64,000 nt of DNA from Rhodocyclus tenuis (GCF_014197755.1 NZ_JACIGE010000005.1:215409-279408); one strand, 5' to 3'. Numbered from the stretch's first letter, positions 8,822 through 19,644 are shown. Made by a program: numbers and translations. Notes: generated from the sequence alone by a model not told the origin.

Positions 8822-9394
8822 ATGCTGCTGATGATCGACAACTATGACTCCTTTACCTACAACATCGTCCAGTATTTCGGCGAGTTGGGGCAGGAGGTGC
8901 AGGTGGTGCGCAACGACGCCATCAGCCTGGCCGGCATTGCCGCGGCGGCGCCGGAGTATCTGGTGATTTCGCCCGGGCCGTGTGCGCCGGCGCAGGCCGG
9001 GGTGTCGCTGGCGGCGATTCGCGAGTTCGCCGGCAAGATCCCGATTCTCGGCGTCTGTCTCGGTCATCAGGCGATCGGCGAGGCTTTCGGCGGCCGCGTC
9101 GTGCATGCGCAGAAGCTGATGCACGGCAAGGTGTCGCCGGTGCAGCACAAGGATGTCGGCGTCTTCCGCGGTCTGCCCAATCCGCTCTCCTGCACACGCT
9201 ATCACTCGCTCGCCGTCGAGCGCGCCAGCCTGCCCGATTGTCTTGAGGTGACGGCGTGGACCGAAGACGGCGAGATCATGGGATTGCGTCACAAGACGCT
9301 GGCGGTCGAGGGCGTGCAGTTTCACCCCGAGTCGATCCTCTCCGAGCGCGGTCACGATCTGCTGAAGAACTTCCTTGAGGAGCACGCTGCATGA
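8822..9394 (+). CDS. trpG: Anthranilate synthase component II (glutamine amidotransferase)
   Basis: A 190-residue class I glutamine amidotransferase that supplies ammonia to TrpE for anthranilate synthesis, the first step of tryptophan biosynthesis; in some bacteria it also serves PabB. The nucleophile Cys lies in [17 protein letters not shown] and the catalytic His-Glu pair in GVQFHPES. The N-terminal [13 protein letters not shown] is diagnostic. It overlaps trpD by ATGA and heads the trpGDC operon. No trpE lies directly upstream, so TrpE must be encoded elsewhere. Confidence 0.95.
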   Translation: MLLMIDNYDSFTYNIVQYFGELGQEVQVVRNDAISLAGIAAAAPEYLVISPGPCAPAQAGVSLAAIREFAGKIPILGVCLGHQAIGEAFGGRVVHAQKLMHGKVSPVQHKDVGVFRGLPNPLSCTRYHSLAVERASLPDCLEVTAWTEDGEIMGLRHKTLAVEGVQFHPESILSERGHDLLKNFLEEHAA

Positions 9395-10416
9395 AGCCGC
9401 AGGACGCGCTGACGCGGGTCGTCGAACACCGCGAAATCTTCCACGACGAGATGGTGTCGCTGATGCGGCAGATCATGAGCGGCGAGGTATCGCCGGTGCT
9501 GATCGCCGCGATCATCATCGGCCTGCGCGTGAAGAAGGAAACCATCGGCGAGATCGCCGCCGCGGCGTCGGTGATGCGCGAGCTGTCGACCAAGGTGCCG
9601 GTGGCCGACACGACGCGGCTGGTCGATACCTGCGGCACCGGTGGCGACGGTGCGCATACCTTCAACATCTCGACGGCAGCGATGTTCGTCGCCGCTGCCG
9701 GCGGTGCGCGCGTCGCCAAGCACGGCGGCCGTTCGGTGTCGTCGTCGTCGGGCAGCGCCGACGTGCTTGAGGCGCTCGGCGCCAACATCATGCTGACGCC
9801 CGAGCAGGTCGGCGATTGTCTGCAAGCGGTCGGCGTCGGTTTCATGTTCGCTCCGAGCCACCACAGCGCGATGAAACACGCCGGTCCGGTGCGCCGCGAA
9901 CTCGGCATCCGCACCATCTTCAACATCCTCGGCCCGCTGACCAATCCGGCGACGGCGCCGAACCAGCTGCTTGGCGTCTTTCACGTCGATCTGGTCGGCA
10001 TCCTCGTGCGCGTGCTGCAGCGCCTGGGCAGCGAGCGGGCGCTGGTCGTGCATGGCCGCGACGGGCTCGACGAGATTTCGATCTCGGGCGAAACCTGTGT
10101 TGGCGAGCTGAAGGACGGGCGCGTCAGCGAATACACCGTGCATCCGGAGCATTTCAATCTTGCCGTGCACGACCCGCGCGTGCTGCGCGTCGGCAGCGTC
10201 GAAGAATCGAAGCAGGTGCTGCTGGCCGCACTCGAAAACCGGCCGGGGCCGGCACGCGACATCGTTGCGCTCAACGCCGGCGCCAGCCTGTACGTGACCG
10301 GCGTCGCAGCGAGCGTTGCCGATGGCGTCGAGCGCGCCTTCGAGCTGATCGCCAGCGGCGCGGCGCGGCAGAAGCTCGACGATTTCGTCGCCTGCACGCG
10401 GCGTTTTGCGGCATGA
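9391..10416 (+). CDS. trpD: Anthranilate phosphoribosyltransferase
   Basis: A 341-residue enzyme that joins anthranilate to PRPP, the second step of tryptophan synthesis, in the cytoplasm. The PRPP-binding glycine-rich motif [17 protein letters not shown] is near residue 75, followed by [22 protein letters not shown], which carries substrate-binding residues. Length and motifs are those of standard TrpD. It overlaps both neighbours by ATGA, implying translational coupling. Confidence 0.96.
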   Translation: MKPQDALTRVVEHREIFHDEMVSLMRQIMSGEVSPVLIAAIIIGLRVKKETIGEIAAAASVMRELSTKVPVADTTRLVDTCGTGGDGAHTFNISTAAMFVAAAGGARVAKHGGRSVSSSSGSADVLEALGANIMLTPEQVGDCLQAVGVGFMFAPSHHSAMKHAGPVRRELGIRTIFNILGPLTNPATAPNQLLGVFHVDLVGILVRVLQRLGSERALVVHGRDGLDEISISGETCVGELKDGRVSEYTVHPEHFNLAVHDPRVLRVGSVEESKQVLLAALENRPGPARDIVALNAGASLYVTGVAASVADGVERAFELIASGAARQKLDDFVACTRRFAA

Positions 10417-11210
10417 GCGACATCCTCAAACGCATCTGCGCGGTCAAGCGCGAAGAAGTTGCCGCCGCGGTCGCGGCCAGACCATTGAGCGTCGTGCGTG
10501 CCGCGGCGGAGGACGCCGCCCGCAGGACGCCGGCGCGCGATTTCGTCGGCGCGATCCGCAGCCGCGTCAGCGCCGGTCAGCCAGCGGTGATCGCCGAAAT
10601 CAAGAAGGCGAGTCCGTCGAAGGGCGTCATCCGCGCTGACTTCCACCCGGCCGAAATTGCCGCCGATTACGAGCGCAACGGCGCCGCCTGCCTGTCGGTG
10701 CTCACCGACCGCCAGTTCTTCCAGGGCGCGCCGGAATACCTGCAGGCGGCACGCGCGGCCTGCGCCTTGCCGGCGCTACGCAAGGATTTCCTTGTGGACG
10801 CGTATCAGGTCTATGAAGCGCGGGCGATGGGCGCCGACGCGATCCTGCTCATCGCTGCCGAACTCGACCTGCCGACGATGCGCGATTTCGAAGCGATCGC
10901 CGGCGAGCTGGGAATGGGCGTGCTGGTCGAGGTGCACGATGCCGCCGAGCTTGAGCTCGCGCTGCAGCTGAAGACGCCGTTGCTCGGCATCAACAACCGC
11001 AATCTGCGTACCTTCGAGGTGAGTCTGCAGACGACCATCGATCTGCTGCCGCAGATTCCGGCCGGGCGCATCGTGGTCACCGAGAGCGGCATTCTCGGCA
11101 AGGCCGACCTCGAGCGCATGCGCGGCCATGCGGTCAATGCCTTCCTCGTCGGCGAAGGCTTCATGCGCCACCCGTCGCCGGGTCGGGCTCTGGCAGAACT
11201 CTTCTTCTAG
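10413..11210 (+). CDS. trpC: Indole-3-glycerol phosphate synthase
   Basis: A 265-residue TIM-barrel enzyme that closes the indole ring in tryptophan synthesis. The substrate-binding and catalytic loop [15 protein letters not shown] and the later [25 protein letters not shown] and VTESGI blocks are all present. The start ATG at 10413 overlaps the trpD stop; a longer upstream extension of the frame lies within trpD and is not real. It is monofunctional, without a TrpF fusion. Confidence 0.96.
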   Translation: MSDILKRICAVKREEVAAAVAARPLSVVRAAAEDAARRTPARDFVGAIRSRVSAGQPAVIAEIKKASPSKGVIRADFHPAEIAADYERNGAACLSVLTDRQFFQGAPEYLQAARAACALPALRKDFLVDAYQVYEARAMGADAILLIAAELDLPTMRDFEAIAGELGMGVLVEVHDAAELELALQLKTPLLGINNRNLRTFEVSLQTTIDLLPQIPAGRIVVTESGILGKADLERMRGHAVNAFLVGEGFMRHPSPGRALAELFF

Positions 11211-11581
11211 CGTCGGTTGCGCGAGCTTCAGCTGCCGCTGAGTCGCCTCTAAGCTCTTGCGCGCACAGTGTCGTTGGGGCCGGGGCGCCTCATGGCTGCA
11301 CAAATCGTTGCCCCAGCCCCGACGAGCTTGTGGCTGGAATTTGTGGTGTGCGGTGAGAAAACCAGGACTCCCGGGTCACGGTGCCGCTTTTCAGCATCAG
11401 CACCCACGCTGCATCAAGCGGCCGGGCGGGTGCCGGGTGCGACGATTTGTGCAGCCATGAGGAGCGCCCGGCGCCCGTCCGGCCGCAAGTGCCACCGGTA
11501 GGTCTCCCAGAATCCGCTCTTGCTCTAAGGCAACCAACCAGCCAGCGGGGGAGCCGGAACCCCGCGTGACTTCCCGCCTGC
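11211..11581. other. Gene-free stretch between trpC and proB
   Basis: No plausible gene. It holds the inverted-repeat element described separately (11285-11467). The remaining sequence shows only a short internal hairpin (CCAGCC / GGCTGG near 11313-11337) and no clear terminator for trpC or proB, which converge on it. Confidence 0.5.
11285..11467. repeat. Small element bounded by inverted repeats (MITE-like)
   Basis: The left arm GCGCCTCATGGCTGCACAAA plus TCGT (11285-11308) recurs as its reverse complement at 11442-11467 with one extra base. Weaker pairing continues a further 10-15 bases outwards. The arms enclose about 133 bases with no gene. This is the form of a short non-autonomous transposable element or a large fold-back RNA. 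No target-site duplication could be recognised with confidence. Confidence 0.55.
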
Positions 11582-13908
<2,327 letters not shown>

Positions 13909-13918
13909 TCAGGGGCGA

Positions 13919-14179
13919 TCAGGCTGCCGGGACGATGCTGACCGTGCGACGACGGCGTTCACCCTTGATGGTGAAAGCGACGCGGCCTTCGACCAGCGCG
14001 AACAGCGTATGGTCCTTGCCGATGCCGACGTTTTCACCCGGGTGGAACTCGGTGCCGCGCTGGCGAACGATGATGTTGCCGGCAGCGACCAGCTGGCCAC
14101 CGTAGCGCTTTACGCCAAGGCGCTTCGATTCTGAGTCGCGGCCGTTACGCGAACTGCCGCCTGCTTTTTTGTGTGCCAT
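13919..14179 (-). CDS. rpmA: 50S ribosomal protein L27
   Basis: An 86-residue ribosomal protein near the peptidyl-transferase centre. The N-terminus [19 protein letters not shown] is the standard L27 start without a cleavable leader, followed by [10 protein letters not shown] and [14 protein letters not shown]. It lies downstream of rplU on one transcript and is followed by a strong terminator. Confidence 0.98.
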   Translation of the reverse strand: MAHKKAGGSSRNGRDSESKRLGVKRYGGQLVAAGNIIVRQRGTEFHPGENVGIGKDHTLFALVEGRVAFTIKGERRRRTVSIVPAA

Positions 14180-14209
14180 TTTTCAGATTCCTCTCTAACA
14201 GGCCAAGGA

Positions 14210-14521
14210 TTACGCCGCGATGCCGTCGATGCGGATCTCGGTGTAGTTCTGGCGATGGCCCTGATTCTTCCGATAGTGCTTGCGGCGACGCATCTTGAAG
14301 ATCTTGATCTTGTCGTGGCGGCCCTGCGCGAGGACGGTTGCCTTGACGGTGGCGCCAGCGACGAGCGGAGCGCCGATCTTCACCGATTCACCTTCACCTA
14401 CCATGAGGATCTGGTCGATCGTGATTTCTGCGCCAACTTCTGCCGGTATCTGTTCTATTTTCAATTTTTCGCCAGCGACAACGCGATATTGCTTGCCACC
14501 GGTTTTTATGACCGCGTACAT
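14210..14521 (-). CDS. rplU: 50S ribosomal protein L21
   Basis: A 103-residue 23S rRNA-binding protein. The N-terminus [14 protein letters not shown] is diagnostic, and the C-terminus has [15 protein letters not shown] chose the ATG at 14519-14521 because it matches the family start and is preceded by GGAG; a TTG four codons upstream overlaps that ribosome binding site. It is first gene of rplU-rpmA behind a near-consensus promoter. Confidence 0.98.
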   Translation of the reverse strand: MYAVIKTGGKQYRVVAGEKLKIEQIPAEVGAEITIDQILMVGEGESVKIGAPLVAGATVKATVLAQGRHDKIKIFKMRRRKHYRKNQGHRQNYTEIRIDGIAA

Positions 14522-14563
14522 GTTGGACTCCAAGGAACGGAAACGAAGTGAAACGAACCGCGC

Positions 14564-14591
14564 ATTATACGGATTTCTCCCGGTGCGTCAA
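14564..14591 (-). promoter_or_regulatory. rplU-rpmA promoter
   Basis: On the minus strand, TTGACG (14586-14591) and a perfect TATAAT (14564-14569) are separated by 16 bp. The predicted start near 14557 gives a leader of about 36 bases before rplU. A growth-rate-controlled ribosomal promoter is expected here. Confidence 0.8.
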
Positions 14592-14776
14592 AGGTTTCCC
14601 GCGCTTTGCCAAGCCGCCGCCGGCGGACGCGCTGCATGCCTTGCATTTGCGGGCCGTGCCTGCACTCCGTTCTCAATGAGCCGGCCGGGTGGCAGGCCCG
14701 GCAGAGTGTCTTTCAGCTTGACGCTATCGGCGGTGGCGCCTAAGATTTGCCGTTTTTTCGCCAAGGCGTTCCCCCG

Positions 14777-15748
14777 GTGAAGCTGGAACCTCAGTTATAC
14801 AGTCTGATCAAGACGGACATGCAGGCCGTCGACGCGGTCATCCGTGCGCGGCTGTATTCGGACGTAGTCCTCGTGCGTCAGGTCGCCGAGTACATCGTCC
14901 AGAGCGGTGGCAAGCGCATGCGTCCGGCGCTCGTTCTGCTCGCTGCCGGCGCGCTCGGCTACCAGGGCGATCGCCACCATCAGCTGGCGGCCGTCATCGA
15001 GTTCATCCATACGGCGACCTTGCTGCACGACGATGTCGTTGACGAGTCGGAACTCCGTCGTGGCCGCGAAACCGCCAACTCGACCTTCGGCAACGCGGCG
15101 AGCATTCTCGTTGGCGATTTCCTCTACTCGCGCGCTTTCCAGATGATGGTCGATATCGGCGACATGCGCGTGATGAGCGTGATGTGCGAAGCGACGACGA
15201 TCATCTCCGAAGGCGAGGTGATGCAGTTGATGAACTGTCACGACAGCGACGTCGACGAGGCACGCTACCTGCACGTGATCCGCTCGAAGACGGCAAAGCT
15301 GTTCGACGCCGCCGCCCGCCTGGGCGGCATCATCGGCGGCGCCTCGCCCGAGATCGAAAACGGTCTCGGCAAGTTTGGCATGCATCTGGGAACGGCTTTC
15401 CAGCTGGTCGACGACATTCTCGATTACTCGGGCAGCGAAGCCGAAACCGGCAAGCACCTCGGCGACGATCTGGCCGAGGGCAAGCCGACGCTGCCGCTGA
15501 TCTACGTCATGCAGCACGGAACATCCGAGCAGGCGGACTGTGTGCGCGCTGCCATCGAAAACGGTGGTCGCGAGGCGTTCCCGCAAGTGATGGCGGCGAT
15601 TCGTGCAACGGGCGCGCTGGAATACGCCGAAAAGGCCGCTCACGCCGAAGCCGAACTGGCAATTCGCGCACTTGATTCGCTTCCCGCTTCCCATTACAAG
15701 GATTCGCTGCTAGAATTGCCGTCCTTTGCAGTTGCGCGTAACTTTTAG
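14777..15748 (+). CDS. ispB: Octaprenyl/polyprenyl diphosphate synthase
   Basis: A 323-residue trans-polyprenyl synthase that makes the side chain of ubiquinone. The first aspartate-rich motif LLHDDVVDESELRRG (near residue 84) and the second, LVDDILDYSG, with SGGKRMRP near residue 43, define the family. The GTG at 14777 gives the family N-terminus (KLEPQLYSLI); a TTG ten codons upstream is possible but adds atypical residues. It is divergent from rplU and followed by tRNA-Pro. Confidence 0.94.
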   Translation: MKLEPQLYSLIKTDMQAVDAVIRARLYSDVVLVRQVAEYIVQSGGKRMRPALVLLAAGALGYQGDRHHQLAAVIEFIHTATLLHDDVVDESELRRGRETANSTFGNAASILVGDFLYSRAFQMMVDIGDMRVMSVMCEATTIISEGEVMQLMNCHDSDVDEARYLHVIRSKTAKLFDAAARLGGIIGGASPEIENGLGKFGMHLGTAFQLVDDILDYSGSEAETGKHLGDDLAEGKPTLPLIYVMQHGTSEQADCVRAAIENGGREAFPQVMAAIRATGALEYAEKAAHAEAELAIRALDSLPASHYKDSLLELPSFAVARNF

Positions 15749-15763
15749 CGCAAAAAGCACCGT

Positions 15764-15840
<77 letters not shown>

Positions 15841-15857
15841 AAAGACACAATGAACAA

Positions 15858-15879
15858 ACCGCCTTCCGGGCGGTTTTTT
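15858..15879 (+). terminator. Terminator after tRNA-Pro
   Basis: Hairpin ACCGCC-TTCC-GGGCGGT followed by a run of six T, starting 18 bases after the tRNA. A classic intrinsic terminator for the ispB/tRNA transcript. Confidence 0.85.
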
Positions 15880-16066
15880 CATTTCTGCCGTCGGTTTTCT
15901 TCGCTGTTTCAGCTACTTTCACTCCTTGTGGCGAAGAACACCGACATCGGCCACATTTGTGCGGTGCCAGCGCCGTCGATGCTTCCGTTGTCGACTTGCC
16001 GCCACGGCGTACAACGCGGCAATGCGCCGGGTAGAATCCGTCTTTTTTTGACTGACGGATCCTCGC

Positions 16067-16948
16067 ATGTCCCAGCACCAGAACGGTATTCTCGCTCCCT
16101 TGCCAAGTCAGGCGAGGCATCTTTACTTCACGCTCGAATCTGCCGCCGGGCTTGATGCCGCGCTGGCCGCGCTGCGGCGTCTGGCTGACGGCGACGCGCT
16201 GGTCGTCGGTTTCGGCGCTTCGCTGGTACAGGCGCTCGGCGGCAAGGTCGACGGATTGCGCATCTTTCCTGCGCTCGCCGGTGCCGGCGTTGACGTGCCG
16301 TCGACCCAGTACGCGCTGTGGTGCTGGTTGCGCGGCGACGATCGCGGCGAACTGCTGCACCGCACGCGGGAGCTGGCTGCGGCGCTTGCCCCGGCGCTGC
16401 GTCTGCTGCAGATCAATGAGGCCTTCGTGTACCAGACCGGTCACGACCTCACCGGCTACGAGGATGGCACCGAGAACCCGAGCGGCGAAGACGCCGACGC
16501 TGCCGCACTGGTCAGCGGCGATGCGCCCGGACTGGCCGGCAGCAGCTTCGCCGCCGTGCAGAACTGGCAACACGATCTCGCCGCTTTCGATAAGCTGCCG
16601 GAAGGCGAGCGCGACCACATCATCGGCCGCCGGCGCAGCGACAACGAGGAGCTTGCGGACGCGCCCGAATCGGCGCACGTCAAGCGCACGGCGCAGGAGA
16701 GCTTCACACCGGAAGCCTTCGTTCTGCGTCGCTCGATGCCTTGGAGCGAGGGTGACAGCTGCGGGCTCGCCTTTCTCGCCTTCGGCCACAGCCTCGATGC
16801 CTTCGAGGCGCAACTGACACGCATGAGCGGGCTCGTCGACGGTATCGTCGACGGCATGTTCCGCATCAGTCGTCCGATCAGCGGCGGCTACTACTGGTGC
16901 CCGCCGCTGCTCGACGGCCGCCTCGATCTGCGCGCACTCGGGCGTTGA
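16067..16948 (+). CDS. DyP-type heme peroxidase (YfeX-like)
   Basis: A 293-residue dye-decolourising peroxidase of the short YfeX-like class. The distal GxxDG motif is GYEDGTENP near residue 128, and the proximal heme His is probably in AHVKRTAQES near residue 206, followed by the conserved Arg of LRRSMPW. No signal peptide or Tat motif is visible, so the protein is cytoplasmic unless loaded into an encapsulin; no encapsulin gene is adjacent. It is followed after 45 bases by the YbaK-type gene. The physiological substrate is unknown. Confidence 0.92.
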   Translation: MSQHQNGILAPLPSQARHLYFTLESAAGLDAALAALRRLADGDALVVGFGASLVQALGGKVDGLRIFPALAGAGVDVPSTQYALWCWLRGDDRGELLHRTRELAAALAPALRLLQINEAFVYQTGHDLTGYEDGTENPSGEDADAAALVSGDAPGLAGSSFAAVQNWQHDLAAFDKLPEGERDHIIGRRRSDNEELADAPESAHVKRTAQESFTPEAFVLRRSMPWSEGDSCGLAFLAFGHSLDAFEAQLTRMSGLVDGIVDGMFRISRPISGGYYWCPPLLDGRLDLRALGR

Positions 16949-16993
16949 ACGTCAATAACCGACCATTTATTGACCATTGCGGCGCGGAAATCG

Positions 16994-17449
16994 ATGAGTC
17001 TTGAATCTGTCAGCGCTTTTTTCCGGGAGAGGAATCTCGACATCCCGATCATCGAGCTCGACGTCAGCACCGCGACCGTCGCGCTGGCCGCGGCGGCGCA
17101 TGGCGTCGAGCCCGGGCGTATTGCCAAGACGCTGGCTTTCCGTCTGTCCGACGGGCGGGTGATCCTGCTCGTCGCCAGCGGCGATGCGCGCGTCAGTCAC
17201 CAGAAATTCAAGGCGCGCTTCGGCAAGGGCAAGATGCTGGCGCAGGACGAAGTGGTCGAGCTGACCGGTCATCCGGTGGGTGGCGTCTGTCCCTTCGGTC
17301 TGGCCAGTCCGCTGCCGGTCTACCTCGATCAGTCATTGCGTGCCTACGACGAGGTGCTGCCGGCGGCCGGCGCGACGCACAGCGCCGTGCGCCTGTCACC
17401 GGCACTGCTGGCGGAGCTGACCGACGGCGAATGGGTCGATGTCTGCTGA
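16994..17449 (+). CDS. ybaK: YbaK/EbsC-family aminoacyl-tRNA deacylase
   Basis: A 151-residue protein of the YbaK/ProX editing family, which hydrolyses mischarged Cys-tRNA(Pro) or related tRNAs. Recognisable blocks are RIAKTLAFR, the lysine-containing SHQKFKARFGKGKM and the glycine-rich GHPVGGVCPFGLA. I take ATG 16994 rather than the TTG eight codons upstream. It lies 1.2 kb from tRNA-Pro(CGG), a potential substrate, and converges with cowN. The exact specificity among YbaK/EbsC paralogues is not certain. Confidence 0.87.
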   Translation: MSLESVSAFFRERNLDIPIIELDVSTATVALAAAAHGVEPGRIAKTLAFRLSDGRVILLVASGDARVSHQKFKARFGKGKMLAQDEVVELTGHPVGGVCPFGLASPLPVYLDQSLRAYDEVLPAAGATHSAVRLSPALLAELTDGEWVDVC

Positions 17450-17523
17450 GATCGCTGTCTGGAAGCGGCTGACGACGGCGCAGCCAAGCGCACTGCCGGC
17501 AGAAGGCGCCAGCGAAAGCCGGT

Positions 17524-17856
17524 TCAGCAGCATTCCTCTTCAATGTTGTCGAGCAGGCGCAGCGCGTCCTCGTCGCCCTTGTCTTCGAACAGCTCGCGGA
17601 TCTGGTTCAGATTGCTGTGGATCAGGAAGAGCGGGTCCGGACGCGGGCCGCTGCCGCCGGCAGCCTTCTTCTTGAAGTACTCCCAGAACACGTTGCTGTG
17701 CTGCGGATCGTCGATGTAGTCGCGGATGCGCTGCATCAGCGTCGCGGCTTTGGCATCGCACTCGAGGCCGATGAAGCTGACGTAGCGGTCGCGTTTGGCG
17801 TCAGTTACCGCCTCTTCGGCGGGCTTGTTGCGGCAAGGGCAGGTCATGGCGGTCAT
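17524..17856 (-). CDS. cowN: CowN, protects nitrogenase against CO
   Basis: A 110-residue protein of the CowN family, which sustains N2-dependent growth when CO is present by shielding nitrogenase. Family hallmarks are DRYVSFIGLECD, the DDPQHSNVFWEYF block, LFLIHSNLNQIRELFED and the C-terminal LLDNIEEECC. It carries an N-terminal extension (TCPCRNKPAEEA) ahead of the usual family start. ATG 17856 or 17847 are both possible. It lies downstream of the cooA-like gene with a CooA-type palindrome and a plausible -10 between them. No nif gene is in the window; one is expected elsewhere in the genome. Confidence 0.88.
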   Translation of the reverse strand: MTAMTCPCRNKPAEEAVTDAKRDRYVSFIGLECDAKAATLMQRIRDYIDDPQHSNVFWEYFKKKAAGGSGPRPDPLFLIHSNLNQIRELFEDKGDEDALRLLDNIEEECC

Positions 17857-17877
17857 GGCAGTGATTGAGAGAACTCC

Positions 17878-17883
17878 ATCCTA
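17878..17883 (-). promoter_or_regulatory. Candidate -10 of cowN
   Basis: TAGGAT on the minus strand. Counting from it, transcription would start near 17871, about 15 bases before the cowN ATG, and the palindrome at 17905-17920 would be centred at exactly -41.5, the class II activator position for CRP-family proteins. No -35 consensus is present, as expected for an activator-dependent promoter. Confidence 0.5.
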
Positions 17884-17904
17884 GCCAGTCCGGCGGCGGC
17901 GTGA

Positions 17905-17920
17905 TGTCGGCTAGCCGACA
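17905..17920. promoter_or_regulatory. CooA-type palindrome upstream of cowN
   Basis: TGTCGGCTAGCCGACA, a perfect 16-bp palindrome of the form TGTCG-N6-CGACA. It fits the published CooA pattern TGTCA-N6-CGACA except for one base. It straddles the cooA stop codon (17911-17913) and lies 49 bases before the cowN ATG. It also formally matches the NifA pattern TGT-N10-ACA. Confidence 0.72.
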
Positions 17921-18600
17921 GTTTCTGCGCTGTCTGCGGCCGCACCGCCCTCTTGCCAGCGCAGCAGCAGATCAGGCTGCAGCACGACGAACTGGCGCCG
18001 CGCCGAGCGCGTGATGATCGCTTCGCGCTCCATGCGCTTGAACAGACTGGAGACGGTCTGCCGCGTGCAGCCGAGCAGCAGCGCGATCTCGCTGGCGGCA
18101 AGGTCGAGGGTGAAGCGCATTCCCGGCGCCAGCGCCACGCCCTGCTGCCGCGCGCTGACCAGCATGAAGCGCGCAAGCCGTCCGGCGACGTCGCGGAAGG
18201 CAAGGTCTTCGATCAGCGCGATGCTGTTGTCGAGGATGCGCCCGAGCACCGGCATCACCAGCCCGAGCATTCCCGGTTCGTTGGCCATGCTGCGCGCGAA
18301 CTCGCCGGTCGGCATGGAGAGCAGCGTGCACGCGCTTTCGCAGCGCAGGTAGGCGCGCGTGTGCGTGCTGAACAGCTCGCCTGCACTCAGGTAGGCGAGC
18401 GTCAGTTCCTTGTCTTCGCTGGCGACAAAGACGCGGATGCGCCCTTCCTGCAGATAAAGGATGCGGTTGTGCGCCGCGCCCGGGGTGCTGAGCAGATGGC
18501 CGCGCGCCAGTCGTTGGCGGGCAAAGCGCTCAAGCAGGGCGGGGGGCAGCCGGGTGGCGGCAGAGGGATGCGCGGCGGAAAGATGCGGGAGAGCATGCAT
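17911..18600 (-). CDS. cooA: CooA-like CO-sensing heme transcription factor (CRP/FNR family)
   Basis: A 229-residue CRP/FNR-family regulator closely resembling CooA. The sensor domain contains GRIRVFVASEDKELTLAYL and AGELFSTHTRAYL, where the His (residue 80) aligns with the heme ligand His77 of Rhodospirillum rubrum CooA. The position of its redox-labile Cys75 is Ser78 here. The dimer helix is ILDNSIALIEDLAFRD, and the DNA-binding helix is CTRQTVSSLFKRM. I chose ATG 18600 because it gives the family length; an ATG 30 codons upstream is open. No Pro follows Met, so the N-terminal heme ligand may differ from R. rubrum. A CooA-type palindrome abuts the start codon. A non-heme FNR relative is less likely given the cowN neighbour. 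Confidence 0.82.
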   Translation of the reverse strand: MHALPHLSAAHPSAATRLPPALLERFARQRLARGHLLSTPGAAHNRILYLQEGRIRVFVASEDKELTLAYLSAGELFSTHTRAYLRCESACTLLSMPTGEFARSMANEPGMLGLVMPVLGRILDNSIALIEDLAFRDVAGRLARFMLVSARQQGVALAPGMRFTLDLAASEIALLLGCTRQTVSSLFKRMEREAIITRSARRQFVVLQPDLLLRWQEGGAAADSAETVG

Positions 18601-18615
18601 GTCGCAAGACCGACA
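18600..18615. promoter_or_regulatory. Second CooA-type palindrome at the cooA start codon
   Basis: TGTCGCAAGACCGACA, again TGTCG-N6-CGACA, immediately upstream of and overlapping the last base of the cooA ATG (18598-18600). A regulator bound here would block transcription or elongation into cooA, suggesting autorepression. Confidence 0.6.
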
Positions 18616-18789
18616 GAAAAGTGGTTCCTGCCTGTCCTGCGCAAGGAGCGTGCCGTGCGACGGTCGCGCCAGCCGGCGCTTCCGGGCCATCCCGGAGCAT
18701 TACGCCGCCGGCAGGCGGACGTGCGATGCGGCGTGCCGATCACTCGTCCGCTTGCCGGCCGGCAGACGCGCGGCGTCTGCCGATCCTCC

Positions 18790-19644
18790 TCAGCGCGCAG
18801 GCGCGTCCTGCGCAAAAACGATCTCGACACGACGGTTCAACTGCCGTCCGGCCGCGGTCGCGTTATTGGCGACCGGGCTTTCCTGGCCGTGCGCTTGCGT
18901 GCTCAGCCGGTCGGCCGGGACGCCAAGCTTGACCAGCGCCACCAGCACCGCGTTGGCGCGCCGTTCCGACAGCGCGTAGTTGGCATTGGCGCTACCGACG
19001 CTGTCGGTATAGCCCTCGATCGATGCCTTCAGCAGCGGGTTCTGCCTGAACACTGCCGCCAGCTTGGCCATGTCTCCCGACGAGGCCGAGGTCAGGCTGG
19101 AACTGGCGTTGTCGAACAGTACGTCGCCAAGCGTCACGACCAGACCGCGATCGGTCTTTTTGGCCTTCAGCTCCTGCAGTTGTGCTGCCAGATCGTTGGC
19201 GCGGGCATCGCTGCGTTCAACGCGCGCTTCGCTGCGGCGGGCGTCGGCATTGGCCTGATCGGCTTCACGCGTGCGCATGCCCAGACGGGTGCGATCACGT
19301 TCGCCGGCCGCTGCCGCGGTGATCGACTGCGCGTAGCGGCTGGAGGCGGTTTCCTGCGCGATGGTGACGCGCTGCTTGGTCATGTAGGCAAGGTGGTCGA
19401 CGGTGGCCGGCGGCGCGCCATTGACGCTCGATTGCTCGGCCAGGCGCAGCGTTTCTTCAGCGCGTTTCAGTTCGCCGGGCGCCAGCTTGAGCACTTGCGG
19501 GTCGTTCTGCGCCATGACATAGCGGGTACGCGCCTGGTCCAGCGCGTAGTTGCGGTCGGGTACCGTGCCGCACGCCGACAAGGCGGCAGCAAGAGTGATG
19601 AGGCCGATCGGCCCATAGACCGGACGATAAAAGCGCATGTTCAT
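18790..19644 (-). CDS. OmpA-family outer-membrane lipoprotein with DUF4398 region
   Basis: A 284-residue envelope protein. The signal peptide ends in a lipobox (ALSAC, Cys at residue 25). A DUF4398-like region of helical repeats follows (YALDQARTRYVMAQ, LKRAEETLRLAEQ), then an alanine/arginine-rich coiled coil. The C-terminal OmpA peptidoglycan-binding domain has the core IEGYTDSVGSANANYALSER and RRVEIVF. It probably tethers the outer membrane to the cell wall. ATG 19644 has GGAGA upstream. It lies 18 bases downstream of the other DUF4398 lipoprotein, forming an operon. Confidence 0.9.
   Translation of the reverse strand: MNMRFYRPVYGPIGLITLAAALSACGTVPDRNYALDQARTRYVMAQNDPQVLKLAPGELKRAEETLRLAEQSSVNGAPPATVDHLAYMTKQRVTIAQETASSRYAQSITAAAAGERDRTRLGMRTREADQANADARRSEARVERSDARANDLAAQLQELKAKKTDRGLVVTLGDVLFDNASSSLTSASSGDMAKLAAVFRQNPLLKASIEGYTDSVGSANANYALSERRANAVLVALVKLGVPADRLSTQAHGQESPVANNATAAGRQLNRRVEIVFAQDAPAR

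Noticed and set aside
17869..17892. Sigma-54 (-24/-12) promoter for cowN
   Set aside because: CTGGCTAGGATGGAGTT has the GG but GT instead of GC at -12, and the palindrome would be too close for a NifA upstream site. The possibility remains as an alternative in the findings.
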